Positions 14,721-21,819 of a DNA stretch of 30,087 nt are shown in pieces. Made by a program: the position numbers and the translations under genes. Position 1 is the stretch's first letter; each line of letters starts with the position of its first letter. Source of the DNA: Methanolobus sp. UBA474 (lineage in GTDB: Archaea; Halobacteriota; Methanosarcinia; Methanosarcinales; Methanosarcinaceae); NCBI GenBank assembly GCA_002501695.1, contig DANZ01000113.1:1-30087 (forward strand), read 5' to 3'. The notes beneath the pieces are model-generated. The model was not told where the DNA came from and made no database searches. It saw nothing but the letters and a program-made list of their open reading frames with translations.

Positions 14721-16292
14721 ATGAGAATATTAGTCAGCGATCCGTTATCTGAACAGGGATTGGCAATACTCGGTCAGCATTTTACAGTGGATGTACTAAC
14801 CAAACTTTCCGAAGACGAACTCATAAAAAAGATACCTGATTACGATGCACTTGTCATCCGCAGCGGGACACAGGTTACAAGAAAAGTGATAGAAGCTGCC
14901 GATAGGATGAAAATAATCGGCAGGGCAGGCGTGGGTGTGGACAATGTTGACGTTGAGGCCGCTACTGAGAAGGGCATTATTGTTACCAATGCACCTGAGG
15001 GCAATATGCTGTCCGCCGCAGAGCACACTATTGCAATGATGATGGGACTCGCCAGGAACATACCGCAGGCCAATGCTTCCCTCAAGTCAAAGAAATGGGA
15101 GCGCAGCAAGTTCATGGGTGTGGAGGTCAACGGCAAGACCCTCGGGGTCATCGGTCTTGGTCGCATAGGAGCTGAAGTTGCAAAGAGGGCGCAGGGACTT
15201 AATATGAACATCCTTGCATATGATCCTTTCATTTCAGAGGAGAAGGCTAACGAACTGGGAGTCAGGCTCATGACAGTACATGAGATAGTAAAGGAAGCAG
15301 ACTTCATTACAGTACACACTCCGCTCACTAAAGATACAAGGAACATCATCGACAAAAGAGAGTTTGAGATGATGAAGAGCAATGCAAGGATAATCAATTG
15401 CGCCCGCGGAGGGATCATAAACGAAGAAGCACTTGCAGAGGCACTCAAATCCGGCAAGGTCGCAGGTGCCGCAATAGATGTGTTCGTGAACGAGCCACCC
15501 TTTGAAAGCCCTATGCTCGAATGTGATAACCTTATAGCAACCCCGCATCTGGGTGCATCAACCGAGGAAGCGCAGGTCAATGTCGCAATATCGGTCGCAG
15601 AAGAGGTAGTAGCTGTCCTTGGTGGCGGCATCGCCAAGAATGCCATCAATATACCCTCGGTCAAGCCTGAGGTCATGGCAGTGCTTGCACCTTTTATCCA
15701 GCTTGCTGAGACTATGAGCAAAGCCTGCGCACAGTTGCTCGGGAAGAACTATGAGAAGATAGAGATCTCATATCAGGGAGACATTGCCGGGAAAGATACA
15801 AGGCCTGTTACCGTCGCTGCAGTGAAGGGAATGCTGCAGGTGGCACTTGGATCAGCCGTCAATTATGTGAACGCTAACAGCCTCGCAAAGTCCAGGAAGG
15901 TAGGCGTGATCGAGAGCAAATCACAGACAGCTGATGAGTACGCCTCCATAATAAGGATCACTATCACAAAAGGTAATGAGAGCCAGTCTATTACGGGTAC
16001 TGTCATTGGCAATGCTGGCAAGATAATCGGCATAAACGAGGAACATGTCGATATAGCACCTTCGGGATATATAATTGTGGCAAAGCACATCAACAAACCC
16101 AATGTTATAGGACCCTGCTGTATTGTGCTGGGAAAGAATAACATAAACATTTCAGGAATGCAGGTTGGCAGAGTTCCTATAGGCAACGTCACCATAATGG
16201 CCCTTAATGTGGATTCAGAGGTTTCTGAGCCCATCCTGCAGGAGATGAGGTCCGTTGAAGGAATACTGGATGCCAAACTTATTAAACTCTGA
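14721..16292 (+). CDS. serA: D-3-phosphoglycerate dehydrogenase
   Basis: It catalyses the first committed step of phosphoserine-route serine synthesis, oxidising 3-phosphoglycerate with NAD. The 523-residue length matches the long methanogen form. The substrate and nucleotide domains include RAGVGVDNVD, the Rossmann GLGRIGAEVA (about 147-156), catalytic Arg in NCARGGII, Glu in FVNEPP and His in TPHLGAS. A middle allosteric-substrate-binding domain follows (about 315-450), then a C-terminal ACT domain (about 450-523; NKPNVIGPCCIVLGKNNINI), the usual serine feedback site. The frame opens at a TTG (14700), but the ATG at 14721 has GGAG eight bases before it. The next gene begins a few bases to 35 nt downstream, so they form an operon. 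Confidence 0.96.
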   Translation: MRILVSDPLSEQGLAILGQHFTVDVLTKLSEDELIKKIPDYDALVIRSGTQVTRKVIEAADRMKIIGRAGVGVDNVDVEAATEKGIIVTNAPEGNMLSAAEHTIAMMMGLARNIPQANASLKSKKWERSKFMGVEVNGKTLGVIGLGRIGAEVAKRAQGLNMNILAYDPFISEEKANELGVRLMTVHEIVKEADFITVHTPLTKDTRNIIDKREFEMMKSNARIINCARGGIINEEALAEALKSGKVAGAAIDVFVNEPPFESPMLECDNLIATPHLGASTEEAQVNVAISVAEEVVAVLGGGIAKNAINIPSVKPEVMAVLAPFIQLAETMSKACAQLLGKNYEKIEISYQGDIAGKDTRPVTVAAVKGMLQVALGSAVNYVNANSLAKSRKVGVIESKSQTADEYASIIRITITKGNESQSITGTVIGNAGKIIGINEEHVDIAPSGYIIVAKHINKPNVIGPCCIVLGKNNINISGMQVGRVPIGNVTIMALNVDSEVSEPILQEMRSVEGILDAKLIKL

Positions 16293-16327
16293 AGTTGCAA
16301 ACGAAAGTGACGGAAGACGATCATCCA

Positions 16328-16810
16328 ATGATGAGAAAGCGAATATATCACCGGTTCCCGCATAGGGAAGTGGAATTCGAACAGAAATACCGTTATCATT
16401 CGGACTTGCCCTTTTTTACGAGGGTTATGGCGAACATGGATGGCAAGTTCGGCATGTTCGTCACTGAATCCATAACCCAGAGAGGGCACAGGATACAGGC
16501 CAAACGGGAGATACGTGTGGATATTGTCACCAATGGCGTCGACTTCGGGCCTCTCAACTATGAGAACGTCGACGAGATCGTTGAGACCATCGAGAAGGAA
16601 GGGATCATTGATTTCAGAGTCCAGTTGCACTACAGCTATCTTGACGGAAAGTATAACAGAGTGGCTTTCAGGGGTGACGTATACCTTGTGCGTGCCATCC
16701 TTGAAAATGAACTGCTGGTACTTCAGATTAACCATATAGACGGCCAGAAAAGGACCGAGTGCGGCAGGGTTGCGGACACTATTATCGATGAACTAAGACG
16801 TGGATCATAA
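16328..16810 (+). CDS. Conserved protein of unknown function downstream of serA
   Basis: A soluble, charged alpha/beta protein of about 160 residues. I do not recognise a domain. It opens MMRKRIYHRFPHREVEFEQKYRYHSD, has strand-like REIRVDIVTNGVDFGPL and VAFRGDVYLVRAILENELLVLQI segments, and ends CGRVADTIIDELRRGS. There are no membrane helices and no metal-binding Cys clusters. The start is uncertain: a TTG at 16295, a GTG at 16307 and two ATGs at 16328 and 16331 are all in frame, and none has an ideal ribosome site. Its stop shares a base with the next ATG (TAATG), so translation of the DUF2240 gene is probably coupled to it. Position between serA and ribosomal genes gives no clear functional hint. 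Confidence 0.8.
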   Translation: MMRKRIYHRFPHREVEFEQKYRYHSDLPFFTRVMANMDGKFGMFVTESITQRGHRIQAKREIRVDIVTNGVDFGPLNYENVDEIVETIEKEGIIDFRVQLHYSYLDGKYNRVAFRGDVYLVRAILENELLVLQINHIDGQKRTECGRVADTIIDELRRGS

Positions 16811-17277
16811 TGGAAGACGAATTGAAATTAGTTGTTGCCACTCCTTTTAAGAAAAAAGCGGCAACATCTCTTTCCATAAAGGATTTTGAATTTGCGCTTT
16901 CTTTTGACCTCAAATGGATGGCTCCCGCTCTTGCTTCAAAGGCCAGGGACCGGGCGATAAGTACCGGGCTTTTAAGGCTTGAAGGTAACAGGCTGGTACC
17001 CACCTTTGATGTTGCGCAGACGGATATGCCTAACGGTTTTAAGCCCTCGGGCAATCTGTTTGCAGAGAGGACAGTCATTGAGGAGATAATCTCCATGATA
17101 TCCGCCAGAACGGGCAAGAGTGAAAAAGAAGTGATAGCTCTCATAAATAACAAGCAGGAGCAACTGGGGGATCTTGTGGATATTGAGATCGCAGGCCTCA
17201 TAGTCGCAAAGGACGGAGGATGCGATACCGAAAGTATATACAAGAAAGTATACCTGAAAACTTTCAACGGCCCATAA
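16810..17277 (+). CDS. DUF2240 family protein
   Basis: A 155-residue archaeal protein matching DUF2240 (COG4345), which has no established function. The N-terminal half (ELKLVVATPFKKKAATSLSIKDFEFALSF..) has a winged-helix look, with KDRAISTGLLRLEGNRLVPTF suggesting a wing, so nucleic acid binding is possible but unproven. The C-terminal part (VIEEIISMISARTGKSEKEVIALINNKQEQL) is helical. The ATG overlaps the preceding stop by one base. It is the last gene before the promoter region of the ribosomal operon. Confidence 0.85.
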   Translation: MEDELKLVVATPFKKKAATSLSIKDFEFALSFDLKWMAPALASKARDRAISTGLLRLEGNRLVPTFDVAQTDMPNGFKPSGNLFAERTVIEEIISMISARTGKSEKEVIALINNKQEQLGDLVDIEIAGLIVAKDGGCDTESIYKKVYLKTFNGP

Positions 17278-17377
17278 ACACATAAGATTTATGTACTATT
17301 AATGTTATTGCAAAGACGAATTTATGTAATGTAGATTCATCATGTTCTTACTTAATTGGCACCTGATGGATGTTCGA

Positions 17378-17393
17378 ACGCATAGTGATGCGT
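17378..17393 (+). promoter_or_regulatory. Hairpin in the leader of the eL18 operon
   Basis: ACGCAT and ATGCGT pair perfectly around an AGTG loop, 30 nt before the eL18 start. Two copies of ATTTATGTA (17287-17295 and 17320-17328) lie upstream and either could serve as a TATA-like element for this operon. The hairpin could affect translation of the ribosomal proteins; no evidence beyond sequence. Confidence 0.3.
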
Positions 17394-17423
17394 GAGTGAG
17401 ACATAATCTTGCGGAGGAACATT

Positions 17424-17804
17424 ATGAGCAAGAGTACACGAGCTAAGATTACAAGAAAGACAAACCCAAGGATCCCGCAACTGATCACTGATCTGAAGCA
17501 GGGTTCCCGTGATAACGATGTCCTGGTCTGGAGAGACATAGCCAAAAGGCTAGAGGCACCCAGGCAGAACTACGCAGAGGTAAACCTCAGTAAGATAAGC
17601 AGGTATGCACAGGACAACGAGACAGTCATCATACCAGGCAAGGTACTTGGCTCCGGCCTTATAGGCAAAGCAGTTAACGTGGCAGCATTAAGCTTCAGCA
17701 CTACTGCAAAAGACAAGATAACCGGCCTTGGTGGAAAGTGCATGACCATAGAACAGCTCCTTGCAGAGAATCCCAAGGGCTCCCGAGTAAGGATTTTACA
17801 GTAG
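17424..17804 (+). CDS. rpl18e: Large-subunit ribosomal protein eL18 (L18e)
   Basis: A 126-residue archaeal/eukaryotic-type ribosomal protein. Family features include KTNPRIPQLI near the start, VWRDIAKRLEAPRQNYAEVN in the middle and VIIPGKVLGSGLI in the L15/L18e fold. The frame opens at 17409, but the ATG at 17424 follows GCGGAGGAAC, a strong ribosome site. It leads the run eL18-uL13-uS9-rpoN-tRNA-rpoK-uS2, the normal archaeal order for this part of the alpha-like operon. Its stop is nine bases before the uL13 start. Confidence 0.96.
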   Translation: MSKSTRAKITRKTNPRIPQLITDLKQGSRDNDVLVWRDIAKRLEAPRQNYAEVNLSKISRYAQDNETVIIPGKVLGSGLIGKAVNVAALSFSTTAKDKITGLGGKCMTIEQLLAENPKGSRVRILQ

Positions 17805-17813
17805 GTGACCAGG

Positions 17814-18233
17814 ATGACAGTAATAGATGCAGAAGGGCTCATTATGGGAAGGCTTGCCAGTGTCGTTGCAAAGAAACTGCTTGACGGCGAGACTATCGAC
17901 ATACTGAATGCGGAAAAGGCAATTATATCCGGCTCTAAGACTACCACCTTGCTTGAATATAAGACTTCGATCACTATGGGTACGAGGGAATTCGGACCTC
18001 ATTTCCCGAAGAGACCTGAAAGGATACTTAAGAGAACGATCAGGGGAATGCTCCCGCACAAGCGCATGAGAGGAAGGGACGCAATGGGACGCCTGAAGGT
18101 ATATGTTGGGATACCTGCAGAGTTCAAAGGTGCGGAGATCACCAGGATCGCAGAGGCAGACATGAACCGCCTGAGCTCTAACAAATACCTGACACTTGGC
18201 GATGTCAGCAGCAAACTGGGTTCAAAGTTCTGA
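17814..18233 (+). CDS. rpl13: Large-subunit ribosomal protein uL13
   Basis: A 139-residue uL13. Signature segments are DAEGLIMGRLASVVAKKLL near the N-terminus and the central RTIRGMLPHKRMRGRDAMGRLKVYVG block. A GTG at 17805 is also in frame, but AGGTGACC just upstream of the ATG at 17814 marks the latter as the start. The uS9 ATG follows 10 bases after its stop. Confidence 0.96.
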   Translation: MTVIDAEGLIMGRLASVVAKKLLDGETIDILNAEKAIISGSKTTTLLEYKTSITMGTREFGPHFPKRPERILKRTIRGMLPHKRMRGRDAMGRLKVYVGIPAEFKGAEITRIAEADMNRLSSNKYLTLGDVSSKLGSKF

Positions 18234-18243
18234 GGAGATTAAA

Positions 18244-18651
18244 ATGACCACTAATAAAGTTGTAACTTCATCCGGAAAGAAGAAGACAGCGATCGCTCGT
18301 GCGACTGTCAAGAAGGGAACCGGCAAAGTACGCATCAACAAGAAGCCACTCGAGATATACGAACCCGAGTTAATAAAGCTGAAGATCGATGAGGCAGTCC
18401 TTCTTGCAGGAGATGCAGTATCCACTATTGATATCGACATCACTGTAAACGGAGGCGGCATTATGGGTCAGGCAAGCGCAGTAAGGACAGCGATTGCAAG
18501 AGGCATAGTAGACTGGACAAACGATACGGAGATCCGTGACACATACATGGCATACGACCGTAACCTCCTGGTCAACGATTCCAGACAGAAAGAGACCAAG
18601 AAGTTCGGCGGACCGGGTGCACGCTCCAGATATCAGAAATCATACAGGTAA
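18244..18651 (+). CDS. rps9: Small-subunit ribosomal protein uS9
   Basis: A 135-residue uS9 with the family core GKKKTAIARATVKKGTGKVRIN, the GGGIMGQASAVRTAIARGIV segment and the conserved basic tail KKFGGPGARSRYQKSYR that reaches the ribosomal P site. GAGGAG upstream of the ATG at 18244 sets the start; the frame runs further upstream into the uL13 gene only by chance. rpoN begins five bases after its stop. Confidence 0.96.
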   Translation: MTTNKVVTSSGKKKTAIARATVKKGTGKVRINKKPLEIYEPELIKLKIDEAVLLAGDAVSTIDIDITVNGGGIMGQASAVRTAIARGIVDWTNDTEIRDTYMAYDRNLLVNDSRQKETKKFGGPGARSRYQKSYR

Positions 18652-18656
18652 GCGCA

Positions 18657-18845
18657 ATGATTCCAGTCCGGTGTTTCACCTGTGGAAAAGTGATCTCAAA
18701 CTTCTGGGAAGAATACAAAAGGCGCGTTAATGACGGTGAAGAGCCTGCCAAGGTACTTGACGACCTTGGCATTATGCGCTATTGTTGCCGCAGAATGATC
18801 CTTTCACATGTGGAACTTGTAGACGTATTGGCCCCATACCAGTAA
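18657..18845 (+). CDS. rpoN: RNA polymerase subunit Rpo10 (RpoN, Rpb10 homologue)
   Basis: A 62-residue zinc-binding subunit that helps assemble the Rpo3-Rpo11 platform of archaeal RNA polymerase. It has the unusual family zinc motif CFTCGK at the start and MRYCCRRM near residue 40, and ends HVELVDVLAPYQ. The length is typical. The stop codon TAA is directly followed, with no gap, by the first base of a tRNA gene, so the tRNA must be processed out of this transcript or start its own. Confidence 0.96.
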   Translation: MIPVRCFTCGKVISNFWEEYKRRVNDGEEPAKVLDDLGIMRYCCRRMILSHVELVDVLAPYQ

Positions 18846-18942
18846 GGGACCGTAGGGTAGCCTGGTCCATCCTTCGGCGTTCGGGACATGTATCATTCAT
18901 GCGAATTACGCCGGAACCTGAGTTCAAATCTCAGCGGTCCCA
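18846..18942 (+). tRNA. tRNA-Pro(CGG) with a 22-nt intron
   Basis: The acceptor stem GGGACCG pairs perfectly with CGGTCCC, with discriminator A at 18942 and no encoded CCA. The anticodon stem CGGCG/CGCCG is perfect, the loop is TTCGGG+A and the anticodon CGG is at 18882-18884. The T arm is CTGAG-TTCAAAT-CTCAG. The mature tRNA is 75 nt. An intron of 22 nt (18886-18907) lies at the canonical 37/38 site. The gene starts on the base after the rpoN stop codon and is followed by rpoK, so it is probably part of the ribosomal/RNA polymerase operon transcript. Confidence 0.95.
18886..18907 (+). other. Archaeal tRNA intron with bulge-helix-bulge
   Basis: Outside the anticodon stem, TTCG pairs with CGAA as the four-base central helix. 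It is flanked by three-base bulges GGA on the 5' side and TTA on the 3' side, and CATG pairs with CATG around loop TATCATT. Cutting after the second base of each bulge removes exactly these 22 bases. This is the strict bulge-helix-bulge recognised by the archaeal splicing endonuclease. Confidence 0.93.
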
Positions 18943-18946
18943 TAAT

Positions 18947-18967
18947 CTTTCCGACCCGATCGGAAAG
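18947..18967 (+). repeat. Hairpin 1 after the tRNA (8-bp stem)
   Basis: CTTTCCGA and TCGGAAAG pair perfectly around a CCCGA loop, starting five bases after the tRNA 3' end. It may guide 3' processing of the tRNA or protect the rpoK message end. Confidence 0.55.
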
Positions 18968-18993
18968 AAATGCTGGCATAGGAAGACGACCAC

Positions 18994-19012
18994 ATTCGGA
19001 GGGATTCCGAAT
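18994..19012 (+). repeat. Hairpin 2 between tRNA-Pro and rpoK (7-bp stem)
   Basis: ATTCGGA and TCCGAAT pair perfectly around a GGGAT loop. It is the second of three consecutive stems in the 200-nt tRNA-rpoK gap. Confidence 0.5.
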
Positions 19013-19036
19013 ACACTCAATTCAAGGTAATAATAA

Positions 19037-19094
19037 ACCATAGTAAGGATTGGTTAAAGAATGCTGCTTTAATACCAATAGAAGCAACTATGGT
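19037..19094 (+). repeat. Hairpin 3, long two-part stem before rpoK
   Basis: ACCATAGT (19037-19044) pairs with ACTATGGT (19087-19094). Within it TTGGTTAAAG (19050-19059) pairs with CTTTAATACCAA (19067-19078), with a two-base TA bulge and a seven-base loop AATGCTG. The total is 18 pairs across 58 bases, too many to be likely by chance. It ends 48 nt before the rpoK start. Confidence 0.55.
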
Positions 19095-19142
19095 CAAACT
19101 ATTTTATTGTTATTGGAAGGTAATTTTACATTAGGTGATCTA

Positions 19143-19319
19143 TTGAACACAGAACACTATACTAGATATGAAAAAGCAAGGATCATAGGAGCAAGGTCAC
19201 TGCAAATATCAATGGGAGCGCCGGTGCTCATAGATGACCCAAGTACAAATTCGTTGTCTCTTGCTAAAAGGGAATTCGAACTGGGAGTTACTCCCATCAC
19301 TGTAAAAAGGAAAACTTAA
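19143..19319 (+). CDS. rpoK: RNA polymerase subunit Rpo6 (RpoK, Rpb6/omega homologue)
   Basis: A 58-residue Rpo6, the small subunit that supports RNA polymerase assembly. The core YTRYEKARIIGARSLQISMGAPVLID and the ending FELGVTPITVKRK are nearly invariant in the family. The open frame extends upstream to 19050, but that region holds a large hairpin and no family sequence. The TTG at 19143 is preceded by TTAGGTGATC, a strong ribosome site in this genome, and gives the normal length, so I call a TTG start. The uS2 gene starts 23 nt after its stop. Confidence 0.93.
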   Translation: MNTEHYTRYEKARIIGARSLQISMGAPVLIDDPSTNSLSLAKREFELGVTPITVKRKT

Positions 19320-19342
19320 ATTACAATAATCAAGGTGATTGA

Positions 19343-19996
19343 ATGGATACAACTGAAGATACTAAGTTCACTGAGACTAAAAACGTAGAAGCGACTGAAA
19401 ACACAGAGGAGCAGAAATCAACATCACTGGTTCCTATAGATGAATATCTTGCCGCCGGAGTACACATCGGTACCCAGCAGAAGACAGCCAACATGATGAA
19501 ATTCGTGTACCGTGTCAGGACTGATGGGCTGTATGTGCTGGACATCCAGGCAACTGACGAAAGGATAAAGCTGGCTGCAAACTTTATGTCCAAATACGAC
19601 CCTGCAAGGATACTGGTAGTGTCCGCCAGGCAATACGGCCAGTATCCTGCAAAGATGTTCGCAAAAGCTATCGGTGCAAGGTCAATGGTTGGAAGGTTCA
19701 TTCCCGGAACACTTACAAACCCGACAGTCGAGAACTTCTTTGAACCCGATGTTATCATTGTCACTGACCCGACAGGAGACGCACAGGTCATTAAAGAAGC
19801 AGTGGACATCAGCATACCGGTAGTTGCGCTTTGTGACACCAACAACATGACATCTGACGTGGACTTTGTCATCCCCACAAACAACAAAGGAAGAAAGGCA
19901 CTATCCCTCGTTTACTGGCTGCTGGCAAGAGAGATCTCAAAGGCCAATGGTTCAGTTTTCAATTACGAGCTTGAGAGCTTTGAGCCAGGTGTCTGA
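19343..19996 (+). CDS. rps2: Small-subunit ribosomal protein uS2
   Basis: A 217-residue archaeal uS2. After a poorly conserved, Thr/Glu-rich N-terminal tail of about 28 residues, the family core begins VPIDEYLAAGVHIGTQ and continues with FVYRVRTDGLYVLDIQATDERI, the GRFIPGTLTNP block and the VALCDTNN segment. GGTGAT four bases before the ATG makes the start clear. In many archaea enolase lies between rpoK and rps2; it is absent here. The MEMO gene follows after 68 nt. Confidence 0.96.
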   Translation: MDTTEDTKFTETKNVEATENTEEQKSTSLVPIDEYLAAGVHIGTQQKTANMMKFVYRVRTDGLYVLDIQATDERIKLAANFMSKYDPARILVVSARQYGQYPAKMFAKAIGARSMVGRFIPGTLTNPTVENFFEPDVIIVTDPTGDAQVIKEAVDISIPVVALCDTNNMTSDVDFVIPTNNKGRKALSLVYWLLAREISKANGSVFNYELESFEPGV

Positions 19997-20064
19997 GAGC
20001 CCATATCTGTACGAGCATACTACAAATAGGAAAAACCCGTATAAATCATTGGGTGATCAGTAGT

Positions 20065-20862
20065 ATGAGACAGACAGCTGTTGCGGGTCAGTTCTATCCA
20101 AGGAACCCCAGGGATCTGAAGAGAGAACTTAGCAGATGCTTTAAGGACAAAGATATCCAGCCAGGGGAAATAGTAGGCGCGGTGGTGCCCCACGCCGGGT
20201 ACATCTACTCGGGAGAGGTCGCAGCACATGCATATGCTTCACTTCCGGAAGCAGATACCTATGTGTTCTTTGGCCCAAACCATACAGGTTACGGATCTGC
20301 CGTAGCTCTTTCACAGGATACATGGGAAACGCCTCTGGGAGAGGTCGAGGCTGACAGGGAGCTTGGAAAGCTCCTTGCCGGAAGCATTATAGATCATGAC
20401 GAGACAGCCCATCGATTCGAACATTCCATAGAAGTACAGATACCATTCCTTCAGTACAGGTTTGCAGAAGGCTTTAAGATACTTCCTATATGCATGGGAC
20501 TTCAGGATGAAGAAACATCCATAGAGGTAGGGCTGGAAGTTGCGCGTGCAGTCAAGGCGTCAGGTAAAAAGGCAGTGTTCATTGCATCCAGCGATTTCAC
20601 ACATTACCAGTCTGCAGAGAGAGCTTCAGACAACGACCATTACCTGATGGATCCTGTACTAAGGATGGATATCCCGGAGTTCTACCGAAGAAGAGAAGAA
20701 AGGAATATCACAGCCTGTGGCTTTGGCCCGATAGCGGCTACGATGACTGCATCAAAAGAGCTTGGAGCCGTTAAAGGAAAGCTGCTAAAGTACGCAACCA
20801 GCGGCGATGTGACCGGTGAACGGTCACAGGTTGTGGGATATGCTGCAATAGTCTTCGAATGA
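20065..20862 (+). CDS. MEMO family protein (AmmeMemoRadiSam component B)
   Basis: A 265-residue MEMO protein, a relative of class III extradiol dioxygenases. Family features are the start RQTAVAGQFYP, metal-site-like VVPHAGYIYSGEVAAHAY, FGPNHTGYG, RFEHSIEVQIPFLQY and FIASSDFTHYQ. In archaea the gene often belongs to the AmmeMemoRadiSam set with an AMMECR1 protein and a radical SAM protein, neither of which is in the window. Its conserved place between uS2 and mevalonate kinase has led to proposals of a link to isoprenoid synthesis or RNA modification; the reaction is not established. The ATG at 20065 follows GGGTGATC, so it is preferred to the in-frame GTG at 20053. Confidence 0.93.
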   Translation: MRQTAVAGQFYPRNPRDLKRELSRCFKDKDIQPGEIVGAVVPHAGYIYSGEVAAHAYASLPEADTYVFFGPNHTGYGSAVALSQDTWETPLGEVEADRELGKLLAGSIIDHDETAHRFEHSIEVQIPFLQYRFAEGFKILPICMGLQDEETSIEVGLEVARAVKASGKKAVFIASSDFTHYQSAERASDNDHYLMDPVLRMDIPEFYRRREERNITACGFGPIAATMTASKELGAVKGKLLKYATSGDVTGERSQVVGYAAIVFE

Positions 20863-20904
20863 AGCATAAACAGATGTAAAATATGGTTGATCAAGGAGTT
20901 ACAG

Positions 20905-21819
20905 ATGATAACATGTTCTGCACCCGGGAAAGTATACCTTTTCGGTGAGCATGCGGTTGTTTACGGACAGAGCGCCATATGCTGTGCAATAGATATCCGC
21001 ACACGGGTGCAGGTAGAAAGATGTGACTCCGTAATAATTCAGTCGGTGCTTGGCAGGACAGGCATCGATTACAACATCCACCCATACGTTTCAAGAGCAG
21101 TTGAAAAGATGCAGGAGCAAGCAGACATCAAAGGAGTGCATGTCAGAGTAGATTCAGAACTACCCGTTGGTTCAGGACTTGGATCATCTGCTGCTGTCAC
21201 GGTTGCAACTTTACAGGCATTGAGCTATTTGTCTGACAGTGGCCTGAAACTTGAAGAGATCGCAATTATGGGGCATGAGATAGAAAAAGAAGTTCAGGGC
21301 AATGCCAGTCCCACGGACACATATGTCAGCACCATGGGAGGCGTTGTCATGATCCCACAGCGCAGGAAACTGCAGGCCCTTGATTGCATTATCGTAATTG
21401 GCAACACTGGCAGGTTCTCATCGACAAGGGAACTGGTGGCAAGTGTGGCAAAGCTGAAAAAAGAGTTTCCTGAAGTTATAGACCCCATACTTTCAAACAT
21501 CGGGAATATGTCGCATATAGCTGAAGAATATGTCAGCAGGAAAGACTATGCGACCATCGGCAAACTAATGAATGTCAACCATGGGCTGCTGGATGCCATT
21601 GGTGTCGGGGGAGCTGAACTCTCGGCGCTTGTGTACGCGGCGCGCAACAATGGAGCTATCGCAGCCAAGATAACAGGTGCCGGCGGAGGGGGATGCATGG
21701 TTGCGCTTGCTGACGGCCCAAGCACAGGAAAGATAGCAAAAGCCATCACTGATGCCGGCGCTGAGGCCATAATCACAAGGAACACCCATGAAGGTGTTCG
21801 GCTGGAGCCACATAAATGA
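20905..21819 (+). CDS. mvk: Mevalonate kinase
   Basis: A 304-residue GHMP kinase that phosphorylates mevalonate, feeding isoprenoid lipid synthesis. The three GHMP motifs are present: SAPGKVYLFGEHAVVYGQ at the N-terminus, PVGSGLGSSAAVTVA (ATP binding) near residues 91-105, and KITGAGGGGCMVAL near the C-terminus. The TTG at 20887 is in frame, but AAGGAG six bases before the ATG at 20905 fixes the start. Its stop overlaps the isopentenyl phosphate kinase start by four bases (ATGA), so the two kinases are translationally coupled. Confidence 0.96.
   Translation: MITCSAPGKVYLFGEHAVVYGQSAICCAIDIRTRVQVERCDSVIIQSVLGRTGIDYNIHPYVSRAVEKMQEQADIKGVHVRVDSELPVGSGLGSSAAVTVATLQALSYLSDSGLKLEEIAIMGHEIEKEVQGNASPTDTYVSTMGGVVMIPQRRKLQALDCIIVIGNTGRFSSTRELVASVAKLKKEFPEVIDPILSNIGNMSHIAEEYVSRKDYATIGKLMNVNHGLLDAIGVGGAELSALVYAARNNGAIAAKITGAGGGGCMVALADGPSTGKIAKAITDAGAEAIITRNTHEGVRLEPHK

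Noticed and set aside
14840..15721. Long minus-strand open frame of 293 codons inside serA
   Set aside because: It is antisense to a clearly conserved enzyme. Its composition (runs of Ser, Ala, Thr, Ile, Pro) is what the reverse strand of the serA codons would give, and there is no ribosome site or recognisable domain.
15863..16735. Minus-strand open frame of 290 codons across the end of serA and the next gene
   Set aside because: It spans two sense genes and their junction, has no family features and lacks a credible start.
17360..17402. Possible C/D box small RNA in the eL18 leader (CTGATGG and GTGATGCG stretches)
   Set aside because: The C and D boxes are incomplete and wrongly spaced, and a simple 6-bp hairpin explains the self-complementarity.
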